From contig CAJTQR010000001.1 of assembly GCA_910578515.1 (NCBI GenBank), forward strand, positions 806,001-870,000: a stretch of DNA of 64,000 bases, read 5' to 3'. Numbering within the stretch: the stretch's first letter is position 1; every line of letters starts with the position of its first letter. Of this stretch, positions 7,883-16,365 are shown one piece after another. A program made the translations under genes and the position numbers. The notes under the pieces are model-generated. The model had not been told where the DNA came from, did no database searches, and worked only from the letters and a program-made list of their open reading frames with translations. The stretch comes from an uncultured Duncaniella sp. (GTDB lineage Bacteria; Bacteroidota; Bacteroidia; Bacteroidales; Muribaculaceae).

Positions 7883-9256
7883 ATGAAATTCGTTGATAGA
7901 ATAGATGAAGCAGCACGTTTGAAGGATGCTCTTGCGAGAGAGAGGTCCTCGTTAGTCGTCATGTATGGTCGCAGACGATTGGGCAAGTCTACACTTATCA
8001 AAAGGGTGTTGTCGGACAATGATGTTTATTTTCTCGCTGACCGTTCTGAAGGCCAACATCAGAGAACGTTGCTTGCTAAAGTGATAGCACAGGTGTTTCC
8101 AGATTTCGATAAATTGACATATCCAGACTGGGAATCTATGTTTCGTGCGGTCAATTATCGAACAGACAAGCGTTTTACTTTATGCTTGGATGAATTTCCA
8201 TATCTTGTGGAACAATCTCCAGAGTTGTCGTCTGTGTTGCAGAAACTTGTTGACGAGAAGCAGCTGAAGTATAATCTTGTGCTTTGCGGTTCATCACAAA
8301 ACATGATGTATGGATTGTTTCTTGATTCTACTGCGCCTTTATATGGCCGTGCCGATGAGATAATGAGGCTTGCGCCGATAGGTTTGCCGTATATTCAGGA
8401 GGCTTTGAGTCTTGTTGCGATGAATGCCATTGAGGAGTATTCCGTATGGGGAGGTGTACCACGTTATTGGGAACTAAGGGAAAACAGAAGCTCGCTTGAT
8501 GATGCATTGTGGCGCAATATCCTTTCTGTAAATGGTACTCTTTACGAAGAGCCTGTAAAACTGTTTCAGGATGATGTTAAGGATATTGTCAAGACTTCGA
8601 CAATAATGTCTTATATCGGTACTGGTGCAAATCGGCTTTCCGAGATTGCTGCCAGATGCAATGAGCCAGCAACTAATCTGTCACGACCGTTAAAGAAACT
8701 TATTGATCTCGGATTCTTGGAAAAAGATGTTCCGTTCGGGATTGATGAAAAGAATGCGAAAAAGAGTCTCTATAAGATAGCAGATCCGTTTATGGCATTC
8801 TACTATCAGTTTGTTGTTCCGAATCGTTCGTTCATTGAACTTGGTCGTCGCTTGCCCATTGAACAGGTTTTGAACGCTCATTTCTCTGAGTATGTGAGTC
8901 TGCAATGGGAAAAACTGTGCAGGGATGCTGTAACAGGTAATCTTGTGGGTGGAGTAGTTTATGGCAAAGCAAAACGCTGGTGGGGTTCTGTCCTCAATGA
9001 GGATAAGAAACCTGAACAAGTCGAATTTGATGTAATGGCAGAATCGCTTGATAAAAAGTATCTGCTGGTTGGGGAATGTAAATGGACAACCCAAGAGAAT
9101 GCTAAACAGCTCACAGCTGAACTTCTCCGCAAAGCCAATCTGTTACCGTTTGCCAAGAATTATACCATCGTTCCGATGCTGTTTCTTAAGAATGCTCCGA
9201 AAGATGATATTGGGAATGCGATGTTGCCGAAAGATATTGTTGAGTTGATGAAATAG
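7883..9256 (+). CDS. AAA ATPase of the archaeal-ATPase/DUF234 family
   Basis: The protein has 457 residues. Walker A MYGRRRLGKSTLI is near residue 28 and Walker B LCLDEFPYL near 103. A winged-helix-like middle follows (IAARCNEPATNLSRPLKKL near 257). The C-terminal DUF234-like domain contains EFDVMAESLD and LLVGECKWT, a D...ExK arrangement like PD-(D/E)XK nucleases. It is a sister of the ATPase at 52261-53592. Family members have no agreed biochemical role, but they are common on mobile and defence loci. It lies under a strong promoter and 72 bp before the Ssp/Dnd-like operon, so it could be co-transcribed with it. Confidence 0.8.
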   Translation: MKFVDRIDEAARLKDALARERSSLVVMYGRRRLGKSTLIKRVLSDNDVYFLADRSEGQHQRTLLAKVIAQVFPDFDKLTYPDWESMFRAVNYRTDKRFTLCLDEFPYLVEQSPELSSVLQKLVDEKQLKYNLVLCGSSQNMMYGLFLDSTAPLYGRADEIMRLAPIGLPYIQEALSLVAMNAIEEYSVWGGVPRYWELRENRSSLDDALWRNILSVNGTLYEEPVKLFQDDVKDIVKTSTIMSYIGTGANRLSEIAARCNEPATNLSRPLKKLIDLGFLEKDVPFGIDEKNAKKSLYKIADPFMAFYYQFVVPNRSFIELGRRLPIEQVLNAHFSEYVSLQWEKLCRDAVTGNLVGGVVYGKAKRWWGSVLNEDKKPEQVEFDVMAESLDKKYLLVGECKWTTQENAKQLTAELLRKANLLPFAKNYTIVPMLFLKNAPKDDIGNAMLPKDIVELMK

Positions 9257-9328
9257 AGTTAAGGATATTCGATGTGTGTGATAATCTTGGTAAGGAATGT
9301 GGCATAACGATTTAAAAAGGACAAAATA

Positions 9329-10186
9329 ATGATTAGACATATGATAAAACCAATATTTTCTGGACATGAGTCATTCGCTTGCAAATCTCATTGGCTTAAG
9401 CGAGGGTATGATTTTGTCGTCGCAGGAAAGAATTTCAACGATGATGAGGCTGTTGTGCATCTTGGCGTTGGTAAGAATATGGTAGCATCAATCAAATTCT
9501 GGTTGAAAGCGTTTGGATTATTACAGGATAATGGTCTGGTGCCAATAGCTAGCTACATTTTCGATGATGCGAATGGCAAAGATCCCTACCTCGAAGATAT
9601 TGGAACTCTGTGGTTACTGCACTTTATGTTGATTAATACAGAGTATGCTACAATCTACAAGACAACATTTATCGAATATCATCGCCAACGAAATATCATA
9701 GAGAAGAGTAGATTGCAAAACTACATTAAGCATACCTGCTTTGAAGGTACACATTATAAAAACTTGTATAATGACAATACTGTTAAGAGAGATGTTGGTG
9801 TCATGTTTCACAACTACTGCAGCAAGAGCAATACCAATTTGGAGGATAGCAACTGTTTGTTGGCTTCTCTGAACTTGATAAATGAATCTGAAAAAGATAA
9901 CTATACATTTAACTATGATGCTCGTAGCAACGTCCCTAGTTTAATATTCCTTTACGCATTGATAATCAAGTTCCAAAATCAAAAAAGTATTTCTTTTGAT
10001 GACATTGCCGAGTTAGCTTTGATTTTCTGTTTGACTAACAATGATTTGATGGATATTATCAAACAACTGTGTATTCAATATCCATCAGAGATTGTTTTTT
10101 CAGATGTTGCAGGCATCAAAGAGTTGCAATTTAAAACATTGCCTGCTCCCATAGAGGTACTAAACAAATATTACGAGGAGAACTAA
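9329..10186 (+). CDS. sspB: DUF4007 protein, SspB-like phosphorothioation component
   Basis: The protein has 285 residues. It opens with the DUF4007 signature FSGHESFACKSHWLKRGYD (residues 9-27) followed by HLGVGKNMVASIKFWLKAFG, matching the family pattern. In the SspABCD phosphorothioation system the DUF4007 protein SspB acts with SspC and SspD in placing sulfur on single DNA strands and has been reported as a nickase; this rests on knowledge of the family. The start at 9329 has AAAGGAC 7 bp upstream; a second ATG at 9341 lacks one. The stop is followed after one base by the first ATG of the sspC-like gene. The first gene of the operon has no strong promoter of its own. Confidence 0.75.
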   Translation: MIRHMIKPIFSGHESFACKSHWLKRGYDFVVAGKNFNDDEAVVHLGVGKNMVASIKFWLKAFGLLQDNGLVPIASYIFDDANGKDPYLEDIGTLWLLHFMLINTEYATIYKTTFIEYHRQRNIIEKSRLQNYIKHTCFEGTHYKNLYNDNTVKRDVGVMFHNYCSKSNTNLEDSNCLLASLNLINESEKDNYTFNYDARSNVPSLIFLYALIIKFQNQKSISFDDIAELALIFCLTNNDLMDIIKQLCIQYPSEIVFSDVAGIKELQFKTLPAPIEVLNKYYEEN

Positions 10187-10289
10187 CATGAAATATACTC
10201 CATCAATAAATATCGCCCAAACTACCTTTATTACGAGGAGAACTAACATGAAATATACTCCATCAATAAATATCGCCCAAACTACCTTT
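10169..10289 (+). repeat. Perfect 60 bp tandem duplication over the sspC-like start
   Basis: The 60 bp unit is present twice in a row (10171-10230 and 10231-10290, differing only in the last base). Each copy carries the GAGGAG ribosome-binding site, ATG and first 14 codons. The shift is 20 codons, so the frame is kept and both ATGs (10188, 10248) are usable. Confidence 0.95.
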
Positions 10290-13200
10290 GACTCTAAGAG
10301 TTATATTGTAACTCAGAATGCTGTAAGGGTTGTTGGCAACATTGTTGACTCATTCAATGCGGGCGTACACTCATTTAATATTATCGGCTCGTATGGAACC
10401 GGCAAATCAAATTTCATACTGGCTTTTGAAGATAGTTTAAAGAATAATAGTAAGATTCTCATTACCAACAAGGGCCAGTTTAATGGATTTGTTAGATTTA
10501 AGTTCGAAAAAATTGTTGGCGATTACGCTCCTCTTCAAAGAGTTCTCACCGAGAATCTCTTTCCGACAGAAGCTTCAGACAATCTTTTTGAAAATCTAAA
10601 AAGCTATTTCAGGAGAGCCGAAAAACGTGAAGAGTTTGTAATTCTTGTAATCGATGAGTTTGGTAAATTACTAGAGTATGCAGCAAAAAATAACCCTGAA
10701 AGGGAGTTGTATCTCTTTCAGAAATTCACGGAGTTCATCAATGATGAACGACGCAATGCCATTTTACTTACAACACTACACCAGAATTTTAATTCGTATG
10801 CCCGTACATTAACAGAGAGCCAGCGCAACGAATGGACAAAAGTAAAGGGGCGTTTTCATGAGATTGTTTTTAATGAGCCTGTAGAACAGCTACTTTTTCT
10901 TGCGTCTAAACATATAGAAAGAGCCAAACGTGATATTATAAATTATCACTTTAAACGGATTTACAATCTAGCCATTGCAAGCAAATTTGTCAGTTCATCT
11001 ATTGCTTATGATACTGTAGCAAGTTTGTATCCGTTGGACATTTTTGCAGCACAAGCATTGACTCTGTCCATTCAGCGGTATGGTCAGAATGAAAGAACAC
11101 TATTCTCTTTTCTTGAAGCTACCGGACAAGGATCTCTTCATCTTTTTAAGGAAAAAGAGAATACAACATATAGTTTATCTGACGTTTATGACTATGATAT
11201 ATATAACTTTTACTCTTATTTATCAGAAATAAATGCTGATTCTACTGCTTGGACTGCCATACGCGTAAGTTTAGAGCGCGTTGAGAGTTTATTTGAGGGC
11301 GAAACAGTTACGAATGCCATGAAGCTTATCAAGACGATTGGTATGCTAAATCTTTTTGGCAAGGCAGGAATGCAATTTAACAAAGAGAAGCTTTCCGAAT
11401 ATGCAAAGTTTGCCTTAGGTATTGATAAGCCAGAGTCTATTATTGAATTGCTTGCACAGCATAAGATTATTCGATATGCGACTTACAAATCTCAATATAT
11501 ATTGTTTGAAGGTACGGATGTCAATATTGAAGGCGAGTTATTGAAGGCTGCGTGTATTGTTCCCCGCTCTAAAGATATTGTGGAAAAACTCATAACAAGC
11601 TTCAATCTTCCCATTGAGTTTGCCAACGCCTCTTATTATCGCAATGGTACGCCTCGATACTTTAAATATGAGATTACAGACCATCCGATTATTTTACAAC
11701 CCCAGAATGAGATCGATGGCTACATCAATCTTATATTTAATGAGGATCTCACAATAGAAGCTTTGCAACAACACTCTGCGGGTGTTGAAGACGCTGTTTT
11801 ATTTGCATACTTCAAGAAAGCTGATCAAATTATAGATCACGTATGGCAGCTTGATAAACTAGCTTATGTTCAGAATGATGTTGACAGTAAAGATAATGTT
11901 GCTCAAAAAGAACTCAAAGCTCTCATTGCACATGAGCAAAGTTTACTAAACGCCAGTGTATTAAAAACTTTATTCAGCTATAACTCAGATGTCATTTGGG
12001 TATATAAAGGAAAAATTTTGGATATCTTCTCGAAGACCATATTTAATAAATGTTTATCAATGATATGCGACCAGGTGTATTGTGATACTCCGGTATATAT
12101 TAATGAGATGGTCAATAAGCATAAACCCAGTAGTGCAATATCAACGGCTCGCGTTAACTTCCTTACTCATTTACTGTATAATAGTTCAGAACCCAATTTA
12201 GGCTTTGAGGATGGTAAGTTTCCTCCAGAAAAGACTATCTATTTGACGTTGCTTCATAACACGGGCATCCATAAGCATATCGGCAAAGAGTATTTTCTTG
12301 ATGCTCCTAACGAAGAAAGTTTCATGCCTTTGTGGAGGGTCTGCGAGGAATTCCTTGATACTAGCAAAGAGAAACCTCGTAAATTGGGAGATCTCATAAA
12401 GATATTACGCTCTCGCCCCTTCAAATTGAAGCAAGGAGTGATAGATATGTGGCTGCCGGCATTCCTGATCATTAAAAAGAATGATTACTCGCTGTATAAT
12501 GATGCTGGTATATATATACCTACGATTACTCGTGAGGTATTGGATATTATGCAGAAATCACCTGCAGGATTCTCCATTAAAGCCTTCAATGTTGATGGGG
12601 TTAAATTAGATTTGTTCAATAAGTATCGTGAGGCATTAGGCTTAATGCAGGATGCAGAGTTCACGGCTGATAGTCTTATCGAGACAATCAAACCGTTCCT
12701 GCTTTTTTACAAGAAACTCAACAAATACACAAAACAGACCAAACGACTGCAAAAATCTACTGTACAATTCCGAACTGTATTGGCATCTGCAAAAGATCCT
12801 GAGAAAACCTTTTTTGAGGATCTCCCGCGTGCATTAGGATTTAAGGATTCAGAGATAGCAAGTAATGCAGATGTTCTTATGCGATATGTCGAGTTGCTCC
12901 AAAAAGCAATTAGAGAGCTCCGTATGTGCTACTCAAATCTGATTAATCGGTTGGAGAGTGTGCTTGTTGAGGAACTTGGTTTGAAGAGTAAAGAATTCTC
13001 TTCGTATAAGGCTGAATTGGAACAACGATATGCATCTATCAAAACATACTTGCTGACAGAAAGACAAAAGACCTTCTTAACTCGTATCTTGATTAAAAAT
13101 ACAGATCGGGTAACTTGGTATCAATCTTTGGCGTATGTGGTTCTAGATAAGCAGTTGGAGGCTTTGATAGATGAAGAAGAAGCATACTTGGTTGATAATC

Positions 13201-13460
13201 TCATACACTTGTTTAAAGAGCTCTTAAAGTATGCTGAGATGAGTAGTAACAAGGGGCTGACAAGCGAGGATAGCTTCTTCCGTTTTGAGATGATTTCAAG
13301 TGATGGTACAACCTCACAGCAAATAGTTCAGTTGAATGCAAAAAAGACAGAGCAAGCGAAAAAACTTGAATCAGAGATTAATAAATTACTGTCAAATGAT
13401 AGTGAGATCGATACTTATGCACTTTTAAGTATAATTAAAAAGAGATTGAACGATGACTAA
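10188..13460 (+). CDS. sspC: SspC-like P-loop ATPase of a phosphorothioation operon
   Basis: The protein has 1090 residues from ATG 10188, or 1070 from the duplicated ATG at 10248. Walker A is GSYGTGKSNFILAF near residue 67 and Walker B is VILVIDEFGKLLEYA near 150. The rest is a long helical region without other recognised motifs, ending in a probable coiled coil. SspC is known as the ATPase partner between SspB and SspD; the order here (DUF4007, large ATPase, PAPS-reductase-like) is the same. The 3' end overlaps the sspD-like gene by 8 bp. The N-terminus has an in-frame tandem duplication that repeats MKYTPSINIAQTTF; the second ATG is probably the older start because family-like sequence continues only after it. 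Confidence 0.7.
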   Translation: MKYTPSINIAQTTFITRRTNMKYTPSINIAQTTFDSKSYIVTQNAVRVVGNIVDSFNAGVHSFNIIGSYGTGKSNFILAFEDSLKNNSKILITNKGQFNGFVRFKFEKIVGDYAPLQRVLTENLFPTEASDNLFENLKSYFRRAEKREEFVILVIDEFGKLLEYAAKNNPERELYLFQKFTEFINDERRNAILLTTLHQNFNSYARTLTESQRNEWTKVKGRFHEIVFNEPVEQLLFLASKHIERAKRDIINYHFKRIYNLAIASKFVSSSIAYDTVASLYPLDIFAAQALTLSIQRYGQNERTLFSFLEATGQGSLHLFKEKENTTYSLSDVYDYDIYNFYSYLSEINADSTAWTAIRVSLERVESLFEGETVTNAMKLIKTIGMLNLFGKAGMQFNKEKLSEYAKFALGIDKPESIIELLAQHKIIRYATYKSQYILFEGTDVNIEGELLKAACIVPRSKDIVEKLITSFNLPIEFANASYYRNGTPRYFKYEITDHPIILQPQNEIDGYINLIFNEDLTIEALQQHSAGVEDAVLFAYFKKADQIIDHVWQLDKLAYVQNDVDSKDNVAQKELKALIAHEQSLLNASVLKTLFSYNSDVIWVYKGKILDIFSKTIFNKCLSMICDQVYCDTPVYINEMVNKHKPSSAISTARVNFLTHLLYNSSEPNLGFEDGKFPPEKTIYLTLLHNTGIHKHIGKEYFLDAPNEESFMPLWRVCEEFLDTSKEKPRKLGDLIKILRSRPFKLKQGVIDMWLPAFLIIKKNDYSLYNDAGIYIPTITREVLDIMQKSPAGFSIKAFNVDGVKLDLFNKYREALGLMQDAEFTADSLIETIKPFLLFYKKLNKYTKQTKRLQKSTVQFRTVLASAKDPEKTFFEDLPRALGFKDSEIASNADVLMRYVELLQKAIRELRMCYSNLINRLESVLVEELGLKSKEFSSYKAELEQRYASIKTYLLTERQKTFLTRILIKNTDRVTWYQSLAYVVLDKQLEALIDEEEAYLVDNLIHLFKELLKYAEMSSNKGLTSEDSFFRFEMISSDGTTSQQIVQLNAKKTEQAKKLESEINKLLSNDSEIDTYALLSIIKKRLNDD

Positions 13461-14559
13461 GGTAAGACATGTTCTTGGTATTTCTGGTGGAAAAGATAGT
13501 GCGGCTTTAGCCATCTATATGAAGCAGAAGTACCCAACACTGGAGGTGGAATACTACAACTCAGACACGGGATGCGAGTTAGAAGAAACCGAGAGATTGG
13601 TCAATAATCTAGAGTCATTCCTCGGTAAGGTCGAGCGATTGAAGGCAGCTGAAGGTAGTCCTGAGCCAACGCCATTTGACCACTTTTTAAAGATCAGTGG
13701 TGGCTATTTACCATCGCCACAGGCTCGCTGGTGTACACAAAAAATGAAACTAGCCGAATTTGAGAAGTTTGTTGGTGATGATCCTGCAATATCTTATGTT
13801 GGTATTCGTGGAGATGAAGACAGAGAGGGGTATGTCTCGACCAAACCAAATATACAGGCTGTATTTCCATTCAGAAGGAATATTTGGAGTCTTGATGTTA
13901 TACACAAAGTTTTGCACAATGATAATTTGGGGCTAATAACAGATTTATATAAGGAGTGGGCACAAGAAAATATAAAAGAAGAGGTTATCGAGGTTGTATC
14001 TACACCTATTAATAAGTCATTCTATTATAGTCGCAAACTTAATGCTCTCCTTGATTTAAGTGTAAAGACTTTTAATAGAGTTGTTTTTGAGTTTTTAAAG
14101 ACAACAGACTATCCTGTCGGAAAGCTTGAGGAGTTCCCTTTAATTGGTAATGAAGATATCCTTGTCAAAAAGGATATCTTTAGAATATTGGAGGAAAGTG
14201 GAGTTGGCGTTCCTGCATACTATAATCCAATTGAGTTTGAAGTAGATGGTAAGAAAGGAGAATATTGTCGTAGTCGTTCTGGATGTTACTTTTGTTTTTT
14301 TCAGCAACGCATTGAGTGGATTTGGCTTCTTGAGCAGCATCCTGAGTTGTACAAAAAGTCTATGGAGTATGAGAAGGATGGTTATACTTGGATTCAAGGA
14401 GAGACACTTGCAGAATTAAGCCGTCCAGAACGAGTTCGTCAGATAAAATTAGACTATATCAAAAAGCAAGAGAATTTGAAGGCAAAAACGATAAGTGGCT
14501 TGCTTGTCGATATGTTTGACGAAGATGATGAAATACCTTGTGCTAACTGTTTTATATAA
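13453..14559 (+). CDS. sspD: PAPS-reductase-like ATP pyrophosphatase, SspD/DndC type
   Basis: The protein has 368 residues. The PP-loop is GISGGKDSAALAIYMK at residues 9-24. Downstream come WCTQKMK (near 96) and GIRGDEDREG (near 118), as in phosphoadenosine phosphosulfate reductase-like enzymes. Cysteines CRSRSGCYFC (near 276-285) and a terminal CANC suggest a metal or Fe-S site, as in DndC. In Dnd and Ssp systems this enzyme activates the DNA backbone for sulfur insertion. No cysteine desulfurase (DndA/SspA) is in the window; a housekeeping IscS may supply sulfur. It overlaps sspC by 8 bp and is 8 bp from the next gene. Confidence 0.85.
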   Translation: MTKVRHVLGISGGKDSAALAIYMKQKYPTLEVEYYNSDTGCELEETERLVNNLESFLGKVERLKAAEGSPEPTPFDHFLKISGGYLPSPQARWCTQKMKLAEFEKFVGDDPAISYVGIRGDEDREGYVSTKPNIQAVFPFRRNIWSLDVIHKVLHNDNLGLITDLYKEWAQENIKEEVIEVVSTPINKSFYYSRKLNALLDLSVKTFNRVVFEFLKTTDYPVGKLEEFPLIGNEDILVKKDIFRILEESGVGVPAYYNPIEFEVDGKKGEYCRSRSGCYFCFFQQRIEWIWLLEQHPELYKKSMEYEKDGYTWIQGETLAELSRPERVRQIKLDYIKKQENLKAKTISGLLVDMFDEDDEIPCANCFI

Positions 14560-14567
14560 AATAGACT

Positions 14568-15104
14568 ATGTTGTATAGAGCATTTGTAGCTGACGATGAT
14601 GAAAACTTGAAGCATGAGGTTTTGTATTACCATAATCCTTCAAGATGGAAAGATAATATATTGCCAATAGACGATCCTATTAGGGATGAAAATAAATGGT
14701 CTGTTGAATTTAAATATTTAAATACTGATAATTCAGATATTTCTAATGATATTAAAGCATTGCCAACAAATACAGGTGGTTTGTATATATTCTTTTTGAA
14801 AGGAGTTAATTTGCCTTTTTTTGAGAGTCACATTTTATATATTGGTAGATGTAAATATACTAAGGCTCAAAATATAAGAAAGCGGGCACTGGAGTATTTT
14901 ACAGACTCAGAACGAGTAATGATAAAGAAGATGTTTCGACTTTGGGGACCATATTTGTTCTATAGGTATTTTCCTAATACGGATAATGAATGGATTGACA
15001 AAACAGAAGCTATTTTGATTAGGTCAATACTACCTCCTTTGAATGAGAAAATTCCTGATAAAGTTAATGTTCAGGCAACAATTCCGGCTTTTAATAATAA
15101 TTAA
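14568..15104 (+). CDS. GIY-YIG-like domain protein in the phosphorothioation operon
   Basis: The protein has 178 residues. The central part has GGLYIFFLKG near residue 67 and HILYIGRCK about 16 residues later, matching the GIY-(x)-YIG spacing; a following arginine/lysine-rich helix (NIRKRALEYF) and a late E (DKTEAILIRSIL) fit the catalytic Arg and Glu of GIY-YIG nucleases. Start ATG lies 8 bp after sspD. GIY-YIG proteins cut one DNA strand. Within this operon it could be the restriction effector or a nickase; that is inference. The protein is AT-rich and short, and the domain call rests on pattern only. Confidence 0.6.
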   Translation: MLYRAFVADDDENLKHEVLYYHNPSRWKDNILPIDDPIRDENKWSVEFKYLNTDNSDISNDIKALPTNTGGLYIFFLKGVNLPFFESHILYIGRCKYTKAQNIRKRALEYFTDSERVMIKKMFRLWGPYLFYRYFPNTDNEWIDKTEAILIRSILPPLNEKIPDKVNVQATIPAFNNN

Positions 15105-15113
15105 TATTAATAT

Positions 15114-16358
15114 ATGAATATCCCAGCAATAAGAGGAAAAATAGGTAACACTGTCTATTATTCTGCCAACTTTTCTTTTCAGCAAATCAATGAACTGGTT
15201 GATAGAAAAGTTGGAAATGAAATATATACATCTAAGACGTTGAAGGATAGACTTCAAAGGTCTCTTACAGATAATAGTGGAAAGATCAAACAATATATTC
15301 TAGAACAGGATGACCGCTTCTTTAATGCTTTAGTTTTAGCTGTGTATGACGGGGAGCCTCAATGGACTGAAATTAGATTTGAGCTAGATGAAGATGAGTT
15401 TCCCAATGTTGGCATATTACATTTCAATGGTAAAGAGAAGATATTTCCTGTAGATGGGCAACATCGTGTTGAAGGAATCAAAGAGGCTGTTAAAAAGAAT
15501 CCAGCATTGGTTACTGAGACGATTAGTGTTATATTAATTGGTCATAGTACCAGTGATGTAGGGATGAAAAAGTCTAGACGAATTTTTTCGACTCTTAATA
15601 GGTATGCGAAGCCGGTTAAGTTAGGAGATATTATAGCGTTAGATGAAGATGATATTGTGGCAATTGCTACGCGGGAATTACTCGAAACCCATATTTTGTT
15701 TACTGGTGATCGTATAAAAGCAACTAATACAAAATCAATTCCAGTAAATGATAAAAGTTCGTTTACTTCACTGATTACCTTGTATGAATGTAATGTTGAG
15801 CTATTTCAAATTTTTTATTATAAGAAAATAATTAGTAAAACTAAATTAAAGGATTTTCTAAGAAGCAGACCTGATGAAGATACTATATATGGATACATCA
15901 AATACTTAAATGAATTTTGGAATTTAATGATTGATGTATTTCCTGAAATAGAGGATTTTATAAATGGCAATCCATTAACTGCTGCAGAAAAATATAGAGA
16001 CCCTGTAAATGGAGGAAACATTATATTTAGACCTGTTGCTCTGCTTCAAATGATAAAGGCCATTTCTTATATATGTTCGGAGAATAATGAAATATCCATA
16101 AAAGATGTTCTTGATATATATTCAAGATTAGATAGGAGTATATCAAATGAACCTTGGACTAAAATTATATGGGATCCAACCTCAAAAAGAATGTTAGTAA
16201 ATAATCAGTTATTACTAAAATATTTGTTTATTTATATTTTTAATTCCGAACTACTTAAAGATAAAGACAAAAAGGAACTTTATAATAGGTATGCATTGGT
16301 CAATAATATTGCAAGAGATAGTGTTGAAGATATGCTAAATAAATATATTGTCAGATAA
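15114..16358 (+). CDS. DGQHR-domain protein, DndB-like
   Basis: The protein has 414 residues. The signature FPVDGQHRVEGIKEAV is near residue 115, followed by RRIFSTLNRYAKPVKLGD near 158, typical of the DGQHR/DndB family that accompanies DNA phosphorothioation genes. DndB is known as a DNA-binding regulator that affects modification frequency. The start is 9 bp after the GIY-YIG gene. DndB is not part of the classical four-gene Ssp set, so its presence with SspB-C-D-like genes is unusual. An N-terminal NVGILHFNGKEK segment precedes the motif. Confidence 0.75.
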   Translation: MNIPAIRGKIGNTVYYSANFSFQQINELVDRKVGNEIYTSKTLKDRLQRSLTDNSGKIKQYILEQDDRFFNALVLAVYDGEPQWTEIRFELDEDEFPNVGILHFNGKEKIFPVDGQHRVEGIKEAVKKNPALVTETISVILIGHSTSDVGMKKSRRIFSTLNRYAKPVKLGDIIALDEDDIVAIATRELLETHILFTGDRIKATNTKSIPVNDKSSFTSLITLYECNVELFQIFYYKKIISKTKLKDFLRSRPDEDTIYGYIKYLNEFWNLMIDVFPEIEDFINGNPLTAAEKYRDPVNGGNIIFRPVALLQMIKAISYICSENNEISIKDVLDIYSRLDRSISNEPWTKIIWDPTSKRMLVNNQLLLKYLFIYIFNSELLKDKDKKELYNRYALVNNIARDSVEDMLNKYIVR

Positions 16359-16365
16359 ACATAAT

